A DNA stretch of 64,000 nucleotides, taken from assembly GCA_024180945.1 (NCBI GenBank), contig JAKSGN010000027.1, positions 62,001 through 126,000 on the forward strand, given 5' to 3'. Of the stretch, positions 21,528 to 35,096 are shown in pieces. The translations under genes and the position numbers were made by a program. The stretch comes from Macrophomina tecta. Taxonomy: Eukaryota; Ascomycota; Dothideomycetes; Botryosphaeriales; Botryosphaeriaceae. How positions within the stretch are numbered: the first letter of the stretch is position 1; each line of letters opens with the position of its first letter. The notes beneath the pieces are model-generated. The model saw only the letters and a list, made by a program, of their open reading frames with translations. It was not told the DNA's origin and ran no database searches.

Positions 21528-24500
21528 AATATATACATTTATTATTATTATTAGCTAGCTATTCTATTTTATTTATTTTTAAGAAAAATAGTTAACTACG
21601 CCTCTATATTAATTATAGATAACTAAATAATATTACTACTAAAAACTAGTATCTATTACTTTATATCGATAAACTATAGAATAAACTCTATAACGTTAAG
21701 TATTTTACTAAGTTAGATCTTAGAAAAGGCTACTACCTAGTCTATATAAAAAAAGATAAAGAGTAGAAAATAATATTCTAAATAAAATTTAAATATTATA
21801 AGTATATAGTAATACTCTTTAGACTAACTAACGTACTAGCTACCTTCTAGAGCTTAGTTAATAATATACTATATTTATACTTATATATATTCGCTCTAGC
21901 TTACCTAGATAATATTCTAATATACTTAGAAATGCTTAAAGAATATATTAAGTATATTAAAAAAGTTCTATAGGTACTAGATAAATAAAACCTCTAAGTA
22001 GCCCTAAAAAAGAGTAAATAGTATATATAGAAAATAAAGTATCTTAGGTTTATTATTACTTCTAGATATATTAGTATAGATAAGAAGAAACTAGATACTA
22101 TAAGAGATTAGCCTACGCTAAAAACTATTAAAGAAGTATAATTCTTTTTTAGATTTACTAACTTTTACTAAAAATTTATTCTAAACTATATAAAGATATT
22201 TATACCTCTTATAAACCTAATAAAGAAGAAATACGGGTTTATATAAAAAAAAAATAGTAAATAGCCTTTAACTTACTAAAGTATATATTTATAAAAGCCT
22301 TAGTTTTAGATATTTATAACTCTAATTTATCTATTATAGTTAAAACTAATACCTTTAACTACGCTATAGAAGTAGTTCTTAGCTAGCTAGATAAGTAGAA
22401 TAGACTATATTCTATCACCTTTTATTTAAAAAAAATAATAGGTTTTAAGAAGAACTATAATATCTATAATAAAAAGCTTCTAGCTATTATTATGATCTTT
22501 AAAAAATAAAGATACTATCTTAAAGAAGCTAAATACTAAATTATAATATACTACGACTATAAGAATCTATCGTACTTTACTACTACTAAGAAACTAAACT
22601 AATAATAGATTAAATAAATAGAAGAACTAGTATTATATAATATAAAGATTATTTATAGAAAGAAATCTAAAAATACTTATATAAACGCGCTAAGTAGATA
22701 AGCTAATTATATTAAAAAAAAGCTAGGTCTATAGCCTATAATACTTAATATGTAGAAAGATAGGTCTTTTATACCTACTAGCTATAGCCGCTAGATTACT
22801 ACTATTTATAGTATTAAATAGATATAGCTTAAGAAGAAACTAGATAAGTTACTTATTTTAGTTAAACTACTCACCCTAGCGATATACCTCGAAGGTAATA
22901 AATAAGAGCGTAAGATTTAAAAAGCCTACGTAGATAATATAATAGCTTAGAAAATTAAAGAACTTAAAGATAACCCCTAAGTAACTAAAAATATAGATAG
23001 TATAATTCTATTTCTAGAATTAGTCTACATTCTAGTTAAACTATAGAAAGAACTTATAAAAGATATATATAAAACCCTAGTATATAGTTATTAAGAAATA
23101 AATAAGATAATAGAGCGAATTATAAGAAGCTACTATTTTCTAGGGCTTAAAAGAATCGTTTAATAGGTAATCTTATAATACGATCTCTATATTAGAAGTA
23201 AAAGTACGAAATATATATTCTATAAATTACTTTAGCTACTACTAGTATTAAAGCGCCCTTAGTAATCTATCTCGCTAGACTTTATTATAAATCTATTTAG
23301 GTTAAGAGAACTACTTACTAAGATTAAGTATAACTTAATCCTAGTTATTATTAATAGAATAATAAAATACGTATACTATCTATCCTACCTTAAATTAGTA
23401 AATACGGAAGAGCTCGCCTATACGTTCCTAAAAATAATTTTTAGTAACTATAGATTACTAAAAGAGCTTATATTAGATAAAAATTAACTATTTATATTTT
23501 AATTCTAGTAAAGCCTTACTTAATAGCTTAGAGCTAAGTATAAACTCTTAACTATAGTATATTCTTAAATAGATGGATAAATAGAACGAATAAACTAGAT
23601 ACTAAAATAATACCTACGCTACTATCTTAACTATACGTAAAATAACTAGGTTAAGCTACTACTACTTATATAATTTACGTATAATAGCTTAAAGATATTC
23701 GCTATATAAGAATCCCCGTTCTACGCTAACTATAGATATAAATTAATAGCCTATAGATATTTAATACTAAGTAAGTTATTAGCCTAAAAGAAATTTTTAA
23801 AGTAGACTAGCTAAAGATACTTTATATATAACTATATCTAGATCTTAAATTTATAGCCCTATAAATAGGTAAATACTATAATAGATAGTACTAGAAGATA
23901 CTAAAACTTAAGAGAAGAAATAAGATTTACCTTCTTAGTAAAAATTTTAAATAAAAAAAGAACGACTAACTAAGTAAAAAATTAGACTTTAAAAAAGTTA
24001 GTTTTTTTAAAATTAAAGAATAAATTAGAAAGATTAATTTCCATCTTAGATTACTAGATACTATATAAATATATCTATTATTTTATATTACTCTACTTAA
24101 ATCGGCATCTTAAGACGCTATACCACTACGCTAAACAAAAGAAATTATACTAAAAAATTTAAACGCTAACGGAAATAAAGACTAGAATATAGAATAAGTC
24201 CTAGATAGTAGCTATATTAATAATTAGTTTAGGTATCTTCTTAAATAAAAGAAAAATTAGAATAATATCTAGAAACTATTAGAACTCTATAACTATTAAA
24301 AACTTATTAATAAGTTTTATTACTAAAATCTAGATTGACTAACCCCGCCGACTCGTTATATATAAAGAACCTAAAATCGAAATTAGAAAATAGAGATAAC
24401 TACGCCTAATTAACTAAACTAGAATTCTTAGAAGGTATAGAACCTAAACTAATACTAAAAGACCTAATAGACTAGAATAATTCTATAATAATACTAGCTA

Positions 24501-25143
24501 AAATATTATTATATAAATATTTTAGCGATTACTTCTTCTTAGTATTTTCGGGATTAATAGAATTTCTAGCCTTACGAACTAACTTAAGATAGTCTAACTT
24601 TTTTAACTTCTCTATAGTTATAGCCTTCTTTAAGAGTATTAAATAAGTATAACGCTTTAAGAGATTCTTCTATTTCTCTAAATAAGATAAACGGGCTATT
24701 ATAGCTTATATAGCCTTATAAGTCTTCTCTTAGTCTATATATACTTTAGTACGTACTCGATTAAGATAGTTAACTAAAGTTAAACGTTAGTAATAATAGA
24801 AAATAATAGAAATAGAATATATAGTCTATAGCGTTAAGACCCCTACTATTATAAGTAGTTTAACTACGATAAGTATACTCTTTATAACGAAAAGAACTCT
24901 TAATATTTATCTAATACTCTATAGGCTCGCCCTTAGAAGCTAGAAGTAAATAAGAAAAATAAGAAATAGATATCTTATAGCCCTTATAATTAATATACTT
25001 ATCTAAAAGAATCTATTTAGTATACTTATATTTTAGAGATATTATAAAAATTTACTAGAGAAAAGAAAGAAAGAATAAAAAAAACCTAAGATATAAATAA
25101 ATAAATAAATTTTCGGGCTGAAGATTCTTAAGGGGGGGAATAG
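21528..25143 (+). pseudogene. Element A internal region, second part (RT to polypurine tract)
   Basis: Colinear with B's 16655-20314. The RT box at 21902-21913 reads YLDN, RNase H and integrase relics follow, and the chromodomain relic is at about 24180-24340. The opposite-strand frame (minus, about 24490-24960) contains LKLVRKARNSINPEN and LKYLYNNILA. The polypurine tract GGGGGGGAATAG ends at 25143. Stops are very dense. Confidence 0.8.
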
Positions 25144-25930
25144 TATTATAAATCCTAGAAAATAAGGGCTTTATAACCCCGCGGGTAGAAAGCCTATATA
25201 AAAAAAGATACTATAGAAGCTAGAAACTCTTATAAATAGTAAAGCCGTATAACTAAAATACCTATACGGAAAAACTAGCCTTAAAAAAGAATAGCGTATA
25301 TAAGTCTAGGCTAGGCTATAGTAGAAGCCTATATAGAAATAATACCTACGCGATATAGTAATATACTAAGAATAAAATCCTATAGAAAAAGAATTAGTTT
25401 TAGAAGTACGCTTAGCTAAGTTAAATAGTAAGTATAGAAGTATATATTCTTACTAAAAATAAAAGATAAAATCTAGAAAGTCTACTTTTAAGTATAAAAA
25501 TAAATAAAAGAATAGTAAATATATTATCCGCTTATTAAGAAAGAAGTTAGATTTCGAAAAATAAATATTAGTACCTAAGTTACATAGAATCTATTAGGCC
25601 TATTAGATAATAAAAAATTACAACTATTCTCTATAATACTTAAATAACTAAGGATACTAACTATCTACTACTATTTATAGATTACTATATATTTTTTATA
25701 GTATATAGATATACTTCTTAGATAGTACTTTAATCTTTATAATTAACTTAAGATTCTAATATAGACTTATTAAAGATAATAAGCCTAACGTATATCACGT
25801 ACTAATTTATTATATAATTACTATTTATTATTTTAATTCTTTACTCTTCTCTTATTCTTTAAGGTAAACCTTACTACTATCTAACTTTACTAGGTAACTC
25901 TAAAGCCTAGTAAAAGAGGCCGCCGTTATA
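25144..25930 (+). repeat. 3' LTR of element A
   Basis: 787 bp, TATTATAAAT to CCGTTATA, followed by GTTAG at 25931-25935. It gives the uninterrupted sequence of the site into which the pogo element inserted in the 5' copy. Confidence 0.92.
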
Positions 25931-25949
25931 GTTAGATAAAAGCGCTTAG

Positions 25950-26713
25950 TATAACGGTAGCCTTTTCTATTAGGCTTTAAAATTATCTAGTAGGGTTTAC
26001 CTTAAAGAATAAAAGAAGGGTAAAGAATTAAAATAATAGTAGTAATTATATAATATATTAGTACGCGGTACGTGTTAGGCTTATTATCTCTAATAGAATT
26101 ATATTAGAACTTTAAGTTAATTATAAAGATTAAAATACTATCTAAGAAGTATATTTATATACTATAGAAAAGTTATAGTAATCTAGATTAATATAGCTAG
26201 ATTAAAGTAGCTAGATTAATAGTATTAAATTATTAATCTTAGATTAGATTAATCTAGGTAAGCCCTATAGATTTTATATAACTTAGGTGCTAAAGTCTAT
26301 TTTCTAGAATCTAACTTCTATATCGATTAAAAAAGTATTATACCGCTAGACTATTATTTCTTAGATTATATAAGTTATTTAACTTTCTTCTATTTATTTC
26401 TCTTAGCCCGAAGTTAATTTTTAAGATTTATAATTCTTTTCTTAGAAATATTTTTTTTCTATAGAAGTTTAATCTAGTTAGTATTTTTATAGTCTTACTA
26501 TACTATATAGATATTATTCTTATATAGGCTTTTACTACTATTTTATCTAGACCTATATGCACTATTTTTTCTTAAGGCTATTTTTTCTATATAGATATAC
26601 TAGTATTACGGCTTTACTATTTTTATAAATTTTTAGTCTCTATAATATTTTTTTCTATACGGGCTTTTTATTTATAGAATTATAAAGTCTTTATTTCTTT
26701 AGAATTTATAATA
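25950..26713 (-). repeat. 3' LTR of element D (reverse)
   Basis: 764 bp, with the element's polypurine tract (reverse complement GAAGAAGAATAG at 26714-26725) beside it and the conserved CTTCG box after that. It is 16 bp shorter than the 5' LTR. Confidence 0.85.
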
Positions 26714-26965
26714 CTATTCTTCTTCTTAAGAATCTTCGACTCGAAGATTTATTTATTCGTCTATATTTTAGGCTTGTTTTATTTTTTTATTTTTTTTTCT
26801 ATTATAAGCCTTCTACTATACCTCTAAAATAAAAGCGTAATTTATAGAAGACTAAGCGTAAGTCTCTAAATATAAAGATTAATTTACTAGATATTATAAT
26901 ACTTATTTCTTATTTATAGTATTTACTTCTAAATACCTAGTGAAAGACTAAGAAGCCTAAGATAG

Positions 26966-27709
26966 TATTATAAATTCTAGAGAATACGGGCTTTATAACT
27001 CTATAAATAGAAAGCCTATACGGAAAAAGATACTATAGAAACTAAAAACCCTTATAAGTAGTAGAGCCGCACGACTAAAATACTTATACGAGAAAACTAG
27101 CCTTAAGAAAAAATAGCGCGTACGGCCCTAAGCCTAGTAGTAATAAAAGCCCGTATAGAAATAACGCCCGCGTAGTATAGCGACTACCTAGAAAAATAGT
27201 AGAACCGAGTTCCTATAGAAAAAAGATATCTATAGAAAAAAAAATATAAATCTAGAAAATTAACTTTAGATATAAGAAACGAATAAGAGAATATTAAATA
27301 TATTATCCGCTTATTAGAATAGAAGTTAGATTCTAGAAAATAGACCTTAACGCCTAAGTTATATAGGACCTACCGGGCCTACTAGATAATAAAGAACTAC
27401 GACTATTCTCTATAATACTTAGATAACTAAGGATACTAACTATCTACTACTATTTATAGATTACTATATATTCTCTATAGTATATAGATATACTTCTTAG
27501 ATAGTACTTTAATTTTTATAGTTAACTTAAGATTCTAATATAGACTTATTAAAGATAATAAGCCTAACGTATACTACGTATTAACTTATTATATAATTAC
27601 TATTTATTATTCTAATTCTTTATTCTTCTCTTATTTTTTAAGGTAAATTCTACCGCTATCTAACCCTACTAGATAACTTTAAAGTCTAGTAGAAGAGGCC
27701 GCTATTATA
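26966..27709 (+). repeat. 5' LTR of element E
   Basis: 744 bp, TATTATAAAT to GCTATTATA. Shares ends and its last third with the A/B LTRs but has its own middle segment (around 27180-27260). Confidence 0.88.
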
Positions 27710-30700
27710 CTTTAACTACTATTCTTATAAGAAAAGATAGTTCCGAGAAAAGAAATACTTAATAATAAAATAGTATTCCCCGATACTTAATACTAACTAA
27801 GTAATATAATAAATAACGTAGATATAAATAATAATAGTCTTTTATAGCTAACTATAGCTAACCTCTTTTAGATTATCTAAGATATATAAGGCTAGATTAG
27901 TAAACTTCGTAGATAACTCTAAAAGTAAACTAATAAGAATACCTAGCTCTACTAATAAATAAGCGAACTTTATAACTAAGCTATTCTAGCTATCTATACT
28001 TCGGCGCTAGTATACGCTCTAATATCTATAGTAACTTAACCCTTTAATAAAAGTACGAAAATAGCTAAACTAGATCTATTCTATAATAACTAAAAGAAGC
28101 TCTAAATCTTTCTCTTATAACTTAATCTATACTTCTTCTTTAACTCTAGAGACTTTTCTACGAATAATAAAAAGATAATATTTACTACTACCTATCTTCG
28201 TAATATTATAGTATAGTAGTTTAAGCCCTACCTTAGAGACTAAATAGAGAAAGAACTAGAGATACGTAAAAAGGATACTAAGAAGGTCTTTAGTAGCTAT
28301 AAATACTTTATAACGTAGATTAATTAGAGCTTTAAAGACCTTAATAAAGTTAATAAGGCTTAATAAGCTATTATAAATATTTACTAGAAAACCTTAGTAG
28401 TAGACTATATTATAGAGTTCTAGAAGGCCGCGGCGTACTTAGATAACTAGTCTAACCGCGCCCTTATAGACTACTACTACCAAGGACTTAAGAAGAGGGT
28501 TAAAGATTAACTTATAATATAAGATAACTCTAAGACCCTAGATAAGCTTATTAAGCTAGCTATTAAATATAATAACCGCCTTTTCGAGCGCTAATTAGAG
28601 AAATATAAAAGAAACTATAAAGCTAATATCTTATATTCTATATAACTACGCTATACGTAAGAAGGGGGTAATACTATAAAATTAAACGCCGCTTAATAAA
28701 ATAATAAGAGTAACTAGCACGAACGGTAATCCTAGCATCTATAAATAGAGTAAGAAGTAGAATACTTTAATAAAAAACTCTATATCTACTATAGAAATAA
28801 GTAAAACCCCTAGTATCGCTATTTATAATAAAATAAAACTAGTAAGACTACTACTATCGCTACTTAAGAAGAAGAAGAATCCTACTTTATATCTACTCTA
28901 AGTAAAGAAGTTAACTATATAGCTATAAGCTAGACCGCCTACTATAATAATAACTATATAATCTATTAAAGCGATAAATAAGCTACCGATTAATACTCTT
29001 TTAAGCCGCGATAGCTAAACCTAGCTATACGTAATAAGAAAGTACTAGAAATTGATAATTTAATTAATAACTTTTTCTATAACGATAAGCTAGTTAATAG
29101 TAATATAGATAAACTCTATAATAGTATACCCGAATCTAGTAAAGTAGGAAATATAGAGTAGTAGTAGAATTAAGCTATATTTAACTAAATTACGAAATAC
29201 CTAAGTAGATATAAAAAAATAAGATATATTAAATCTAGTCTTGTTTCGATAATTAACTAGACTCCTAGATTAAGAATAGACCTACTACCTTAATAATACT
29301 AAGTAAAAAGCGGGAAACTTAGCTCTTAATTTTATAAAGACAGTATATAGTACTTCTAAAAAAAATTACCCCTTACCTTAGCTAACGAAGTAGTAACCTA
29401 GCTCGAAAGTAAGGCCTAGAAAGTATAGTAATAACGAGACCTCGCGTATTTACGAAATATAACGCTTACCCTTAGTATATATAGAATAGTAACTAAGATA
29501 TAAGATATTTTATAATAGGTCTTAAAAAAGAAATACGCTATACCTACCTTTAAATACTAGGTTTATAATAACTAGATTAGCTAACGGCGCTATATTAGGC
29601 GTAGATACTAGATATAGTAGAAGAAATTACTAATTCTAGTAAAGAACTAAGACTTCTACTTCTATAAGAAAATAGTAAGCTACTATTTATTAAAAAACTA
29701 AACGGCCTTCTTAGCTAGAAACTCTAGGAGGGGCCGTTAAATAGATTTCTTAACTAGGTTTTATATATACTAAATAGTATATATATCTTAAAAAAAGTTC
29801 TTAGAATACTAGTAACTATCTATAAACGAACCGCGATAGCTATACTTAATAGCGAAGTAAAAGATAATTTTATTAGCTATATCTTTATTATCTAAAATAA
29901 TATTTAACTTATAAGAAAAGACTATTTCTACTTACTAAAAATAGTAGACGGGTTAGCCACCTTATATGATAAAGAATAAATTAGAAGTAAAATAGAACCC
30001 GTAAAGCTTACTATTAAAAAATATATAGAGAAGATTACGCTCGACGTAACCTCTATACTAGAATATAATATTATTCTAGAAATTCTATAGTTTAAAACTT
30101 ATAAACCGTATATTCGATAGAAGAAAAGAATAGTTACTTTTTTAAATAAGAAATATACTAGATATCTAGTAACCGCTAGAAGAATATTAATAGTTAAAAA
30201 AAACTCTATAGATATTTAGAAAATCTTAATAAATATATTTAACCGCATAAGAAACTAAGAAGAAAAAGTATATATAATCTTTATTAAAATAAGCCTAGAA
30301 TATAAGTAAAAAATCTTAGCTCGTATAATAAGGGGCCTCCGCTAGGAGAATAACGACGTTCTAAAGCTAGTTAGAGAAGACTACTCCTAGAAAATTTATA
30401 AAAAATATAATCTATCTGCTTACGAATAAATAGATATCGTTAAATAAGATATTTCGGTAGTCGAGAATAACGTAGACCTTAGTAGAATTATAAGGCCTAC
30501 TATAGATAAATTAGTACTAATCCTAGAACTAAAAATCATTTTATAAGAATTCTAAAACTTCTAATAACTATTCTAAAAAAGAGGTAAAGAATAATTATCT
30601 AAATATAAACTATAGAACTACGAGATATTTCTAATATCTAAAATATAACCCGCGTTTAAGCCTATATACTCGCTTTTAGAGAAATAGATAGAGGCCTTAA

Positions 30701-33700
30701 AAAAATATATTAAAAAAAACCTAGAATAAGAATATATACGCCTATTATTATTATTAGCTAAATATTCTATTCTATTTATTCTAAAGAGAAACGGTAAACT
30801 ACGCCTCTATATTAACTATAGATAACTAAATAATATTACTATTAAAAACTGGTATCTATTATTTTATATTAATAAGCTATAAGATAAACTCTATAACGCT
30901 AAGTATTTTACTAAGCTAGACCTTAGAGAAGGCTACTACCTAGTCTATATTAAGAAAGATAAAGAGTAGAAAATAACGTTTTAAATAAAATTTAAATACT
31001 ATAAATATATAGTAATACTCTTTAGGCTTACTAATATACTAGCTATCTTCTAGAGCTTAGTTAATAATATACTACGTCCGTACTTAGATATATTTGCTCT
31101 AGCTTACCTAGATAATATTCTAATATACTCGGAAATGCTCGAAGAATATACTAAGTATATTAGAAAAGTTCTATAGATACTAAATAAATAAAACCTCTAG
31201 ATAGCCCTAGAAAAGAGTAAATAGTATACGTAAAAGATAAAATACCTTAGGTTTATTATTACTTCTAAATATATTAGTATAGATAATAAAAAACTAAACA
31301 CTATAAGAGACTAGCCTATGCTAAAAACTATTAAAGAAGTATAATTCTTTCTTAGATTTACTAACTTTTACTAGAAGTTTATTTTAAACTACGTAAAGGT
31401 ATTTATACCTCTTACGAACCTAACTAAGAAAGAATATAGATTTATATAAAAAAAAAGATAATAAATAGCCTTTAATTTATTAAAACGTATATTTATAGAA
31501 GCCTTAGTTTTAGGTATCTATAATTCTAATCTATCTATTACGGTTGAAACTAACGCCTTTAACTATACTATTAGAGTAGTCCTTAGCTAGCTAAATAAGT
31601 AAGATAGAATATACCCTATCGCCTTCTATTTAAGAAAAATAATAGACCCTAAAAAAAACTATAACGTCTATAATAAAGAGCTCTTAGCTATTATTATAGT
31701 CTTTAAAGAATAGAAATACTACCTTAAAGGGGCTAAATACTAAATTATAGTATACTATAACTATAAGAACCTATCGTACTTTACTACTACTAAGAAACTA
31801 AACCGATAATAGATTAAATAGATAAAAGAACTAGCATTATATAATATAAAGATTACTTATAGAAAGGAATCTAAGAATGCTTACGTAAATATACTAAGTA
31901 GATAAGTCGACTATATTAAAAAAAAGCTAGGTCTATAATCTATAATACTTAATATATAGAAAGATAGGTCTTTTATATCTACTAGCCATAGCCGCTAGAT
32001 TACCACTATTTATAGTATTAAATAGATATAGCTTTAAGAAGAACTAGATAATTTACTTACTCTAGTTAAACTACTCGCCCTAGCGATACGCCTTAAAAGT
32101 AATAAATAGAAGCGTAAAATCTAAGAAGCCTATATAGATAATATAATAGCTTAAGAAATTAAAAGTTTTAAAAATAATCCCTAGGTAACTAAAAACGTAG
32201 ATAGTATAATTCTATTTTTAAAATTAGTCTACGTTCTAGTTAAACTACGGAAAGAGCTTATAAAAGATATATATAAAGCTCTAGTATATAGTTATTAAGA
32301 AATAGATAAGATAGTAGAGTAAATTATAAGAAGCTACTATTTTCTAGGGCTTAAAAGAATCGTTTAATAGGTAATCTTATAATACGATCTCTATATTAGA
32401 AGTAAAACTATAAAATATATATTCTATAAATTACTTTAGCTACTACTAGTATTAAAGCGCCCTTAGTAATCTATCTCGCTAGACTTTATTATAGATCTAT
32501 CTAAGTTAAGAGAATTACTTACTAAGATTAAGTATAACTTAATCCTAGTTATTATTAATAGAATAATAAAGTATATATACTATCTACTATATCTTAAATT
32601 AATAAATATAGAAGAACTCGCCTATATATTCCTAAGAATAATTTTTAGTAATTATAGATTACTAGAAGAGCTTATATTAGATAGAAATTAACTATTTATA
32701 TTTTAATTCTAGTAAAGCCTTACTTAATAGCTTAGAGCTAAGTATAAGCTCTTAACTACGGCGCACCCTTAGATAGATAGATAAATAGAGCGGACGAACT
32801 AGATACTAGAATAATATCTATACTACTATCTTAACTATACGTAAGATAACTAGGTCGAGCTACTACTACTTATATAATTCGCGTATAATAGCTTAAAGGT
32901 GTTCGCTATATAAGAATTCCCGTTCTACGCTAACTATAAATATAAACTAACGGCCTATAGATATCTAATACTAAGCGAGTTATTAGCCTAAAAAGAAATT
33001 CTTAAAGTAGACTAGCTAAAAATACTCTATATATAACTATATCTAGACCTCGAATTTATAGCCCTATAAATAGGTAAATATTATAATAGATAGTACTAGA
33101 AGGTACTAAAGCTTAAGAAGAGAAATAAAGTTTATCTTCTTAGTAAAAATTTTAAACGAAAAAAGAACGACCGACTAAGTAAAAAATTAGACTTTAAAAA
33201 AATTAGTTCCTTCGAAATTAAAGAATAAATTAGAAAAATTAATTTTCGCCTTAGATTACTAGATACTATATAGATATATCTAGTATTTTATATTACTCTA
33301 CTTAAACTAGCACCTTAAGACACTACGCTATTATACTAAATAAAAGAAATTATACTAGAAAATCTAAACGCCAACGAAAATAAAAACTAGAATGTAAAAT
33401 AAGTTCTAAATAGTAACTATATTAATAGTTAGTTTAGATACCTCCTTAAATAAAAGAAAGACTAGAATAATATTTAGAAACTACTAAAACTCTATAATTA
33501 TTAAAAACTTATTAATAAGTTCTATCGCTAAAACCTAGATCGACTAATACCGCCGACTTATTATATATAAAAAACCTAAAATTAAAGTTAGAAAATAAAG
33601 ACTATTATACCTAATTTACTAGCTTAAAATCCTTAGAAGATATAGAACCTAAACTAATACTAGAAGACCTAATAGACTAAAACGACTCTATAATAATATT

Positions 33701-34348
33701 AGTTAAGATATTACTACGTAAACGCTTTAGCGATCGCTTCTTCTTAGTATTTTTAGAATTAATAGAATTTCTAGCCTCGCGAACTAACTTAAGATAGTTT
33801 AATTTTTCTAACTTCTCTACGATTATAGTCTTCTTTAAAAGTATTAAATAAGTATAATACTTTAAGAGATTCTTCTATTTCTCTAAATAAGATAAATAGA
33901 CTATTATAGCCTATATAGTCTTATAAGCCTTCTTTTAGTTTATATGTACTTTAGCGTGCGCCTAATTAAAATGGTTAACTAGAGTTAAATATTAATAATA
34001 GTAAAAGATAATAGAAATAGAATATATAATCTATAGTATTAAGACCCCCGCTATTATAAGTAGTTTAACTACAATGAATATACTCTTTATAATAAAAAGA
34101 ACTTCTAATATCTATTTAATACTCTACGGGCTCGCCCTTAGAAGCTAGAAGTAAATAAGAAGAATAAGAGATAAGTATCTTATAGCCCTCGCGATTAATA
34201 TGCTTATCTAGAAAAACCTATTTAGTACGTTTATATTTTAGAGACATTATAAAAATTTACTAAAGAAAAGAAAGAAAGAATAAAAAAAACCTAAAATATA
34301 AATAAGCGGATAAATCTTCGGGCCAAAGATTTTTAAGGGGGGGAATAG
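27710..34348 (+). pseudogene. Gag-pol relic of element E
   Basis: Colinear with B's internal region. The gag core lies near 28070-28290, RT at about 30750-31150 with its box at 31105-31116 reading YLDN, RNase H at about 31500-31850, integrase at about 32250-32950 and the chromodomain at about 33390-33540. The opposite-strand frame lies at about 33700-34200, and the polypurine tract ends at 34348. More strongly RIP-mutated than B. Confidence 0.8.
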
Positions 34349-35091
34349 TATTACGAATTCTAGAGAATAAGAGCTTTATAATTCTATAAATAGAAAGCCC
34401 GTATAGAAAAAGATATTATAGAGACTAAGAATCCTTATAAGTAGTAAAGTCGTACGGCCGAAATATCTATATAAGAAAACTAGTCTTAAAAAAAGATAGC
34501 GCGTATAGTTTTAAGTCTAGTAGTAATAGAAGCCCGTATAAGAATAACGCCCGCGTAGTATAGTAACTATCTAAAAGAATAGTAGGACTAAGTTTCTATA
34601 AAAAAAAGACATCTATAGAAAAAGAATATAGATCTAGAAAACTAACTTTAGATATAAGAGACGAATAAGAGAATATTAAATATATCGTCCGCTTATTAGA
34701 GTAGAAGTTAGGTTCTAGAAAATAGATCTTAGCGCCTAAGTTATATAAGATCTACTAGGCCTACTAGATAACGAAGAACTATAACTATTCTCTATAATAC
34801 TTAAATAACTAAGGATACTAACTATTTACTACTATTTATAGATTACTATATATTTTCTATAGTATATAGATATACTTCTTAGATAGTACTTTAACCTTTA
34901 TAGTTAACTTAAGATTCTAATATAGACTTATTAAAGATAATAAGCCTAACGTATACCGCGTATTAATTTATTATATAATTACTATTTATTATTCTAATTC
35001 TTTACCCTTCTCTTATTTTTTAAGGTAAATTCTACTGCTATCTAATTCTACTAGGTAACTCTAAAGCCTAGTAAAAGAGACCGCAGTTATA
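34349..35091 (+). repeat. 3' LTR of element E
   Basis: 743 bp, TATTACGAAT to CAGTTATA, then AATAG. The one-base length difference from the 5' copy is the only indel suspected. Confidence 0.88.
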
Positions 35092-35096
35092 AATAG

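Larger units (their letters stand above)
6794..25930 (+). mobile_element. Gypsy element A (nested host element), TSD GTTAG
   Basis: A chromodomain-type Ty3/Gypsy retrotransposon on the plus strand. LTRs: 6794-9435 (interrupted by a pogo element) and 25144-25930. Removing the pogo insertion and one TA leaves a 787-bp 5' LTR, exactly the length of the 3' LTR. Flanks are GTTAG at 6789-6793 and 25931-25935. The internal region is split by a solo LTR, itself split by element B. A's own sequence is therefore 6794-7462, 9318-12462 and 21528-25930, about 8.2 kb in all. It is heavily RIP-mutated with stops throughout. Confidence 0.9.
26966..35091 (+). mobile_element. Gypsy element E, complete, 8.13 kb, inserted in D; TSD GATAG/AATAG
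   Basis: LTRs are 26966-27709 (744 bp) and 34349-35091 (743 bp), a third LTR type with a shorter, different central part. The flanks GATAG (26961-26965) and AATAG (35092-35096) differ by one G/A change. The element is complete in structure but dense with RIP stops. Confidence 0.9.
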
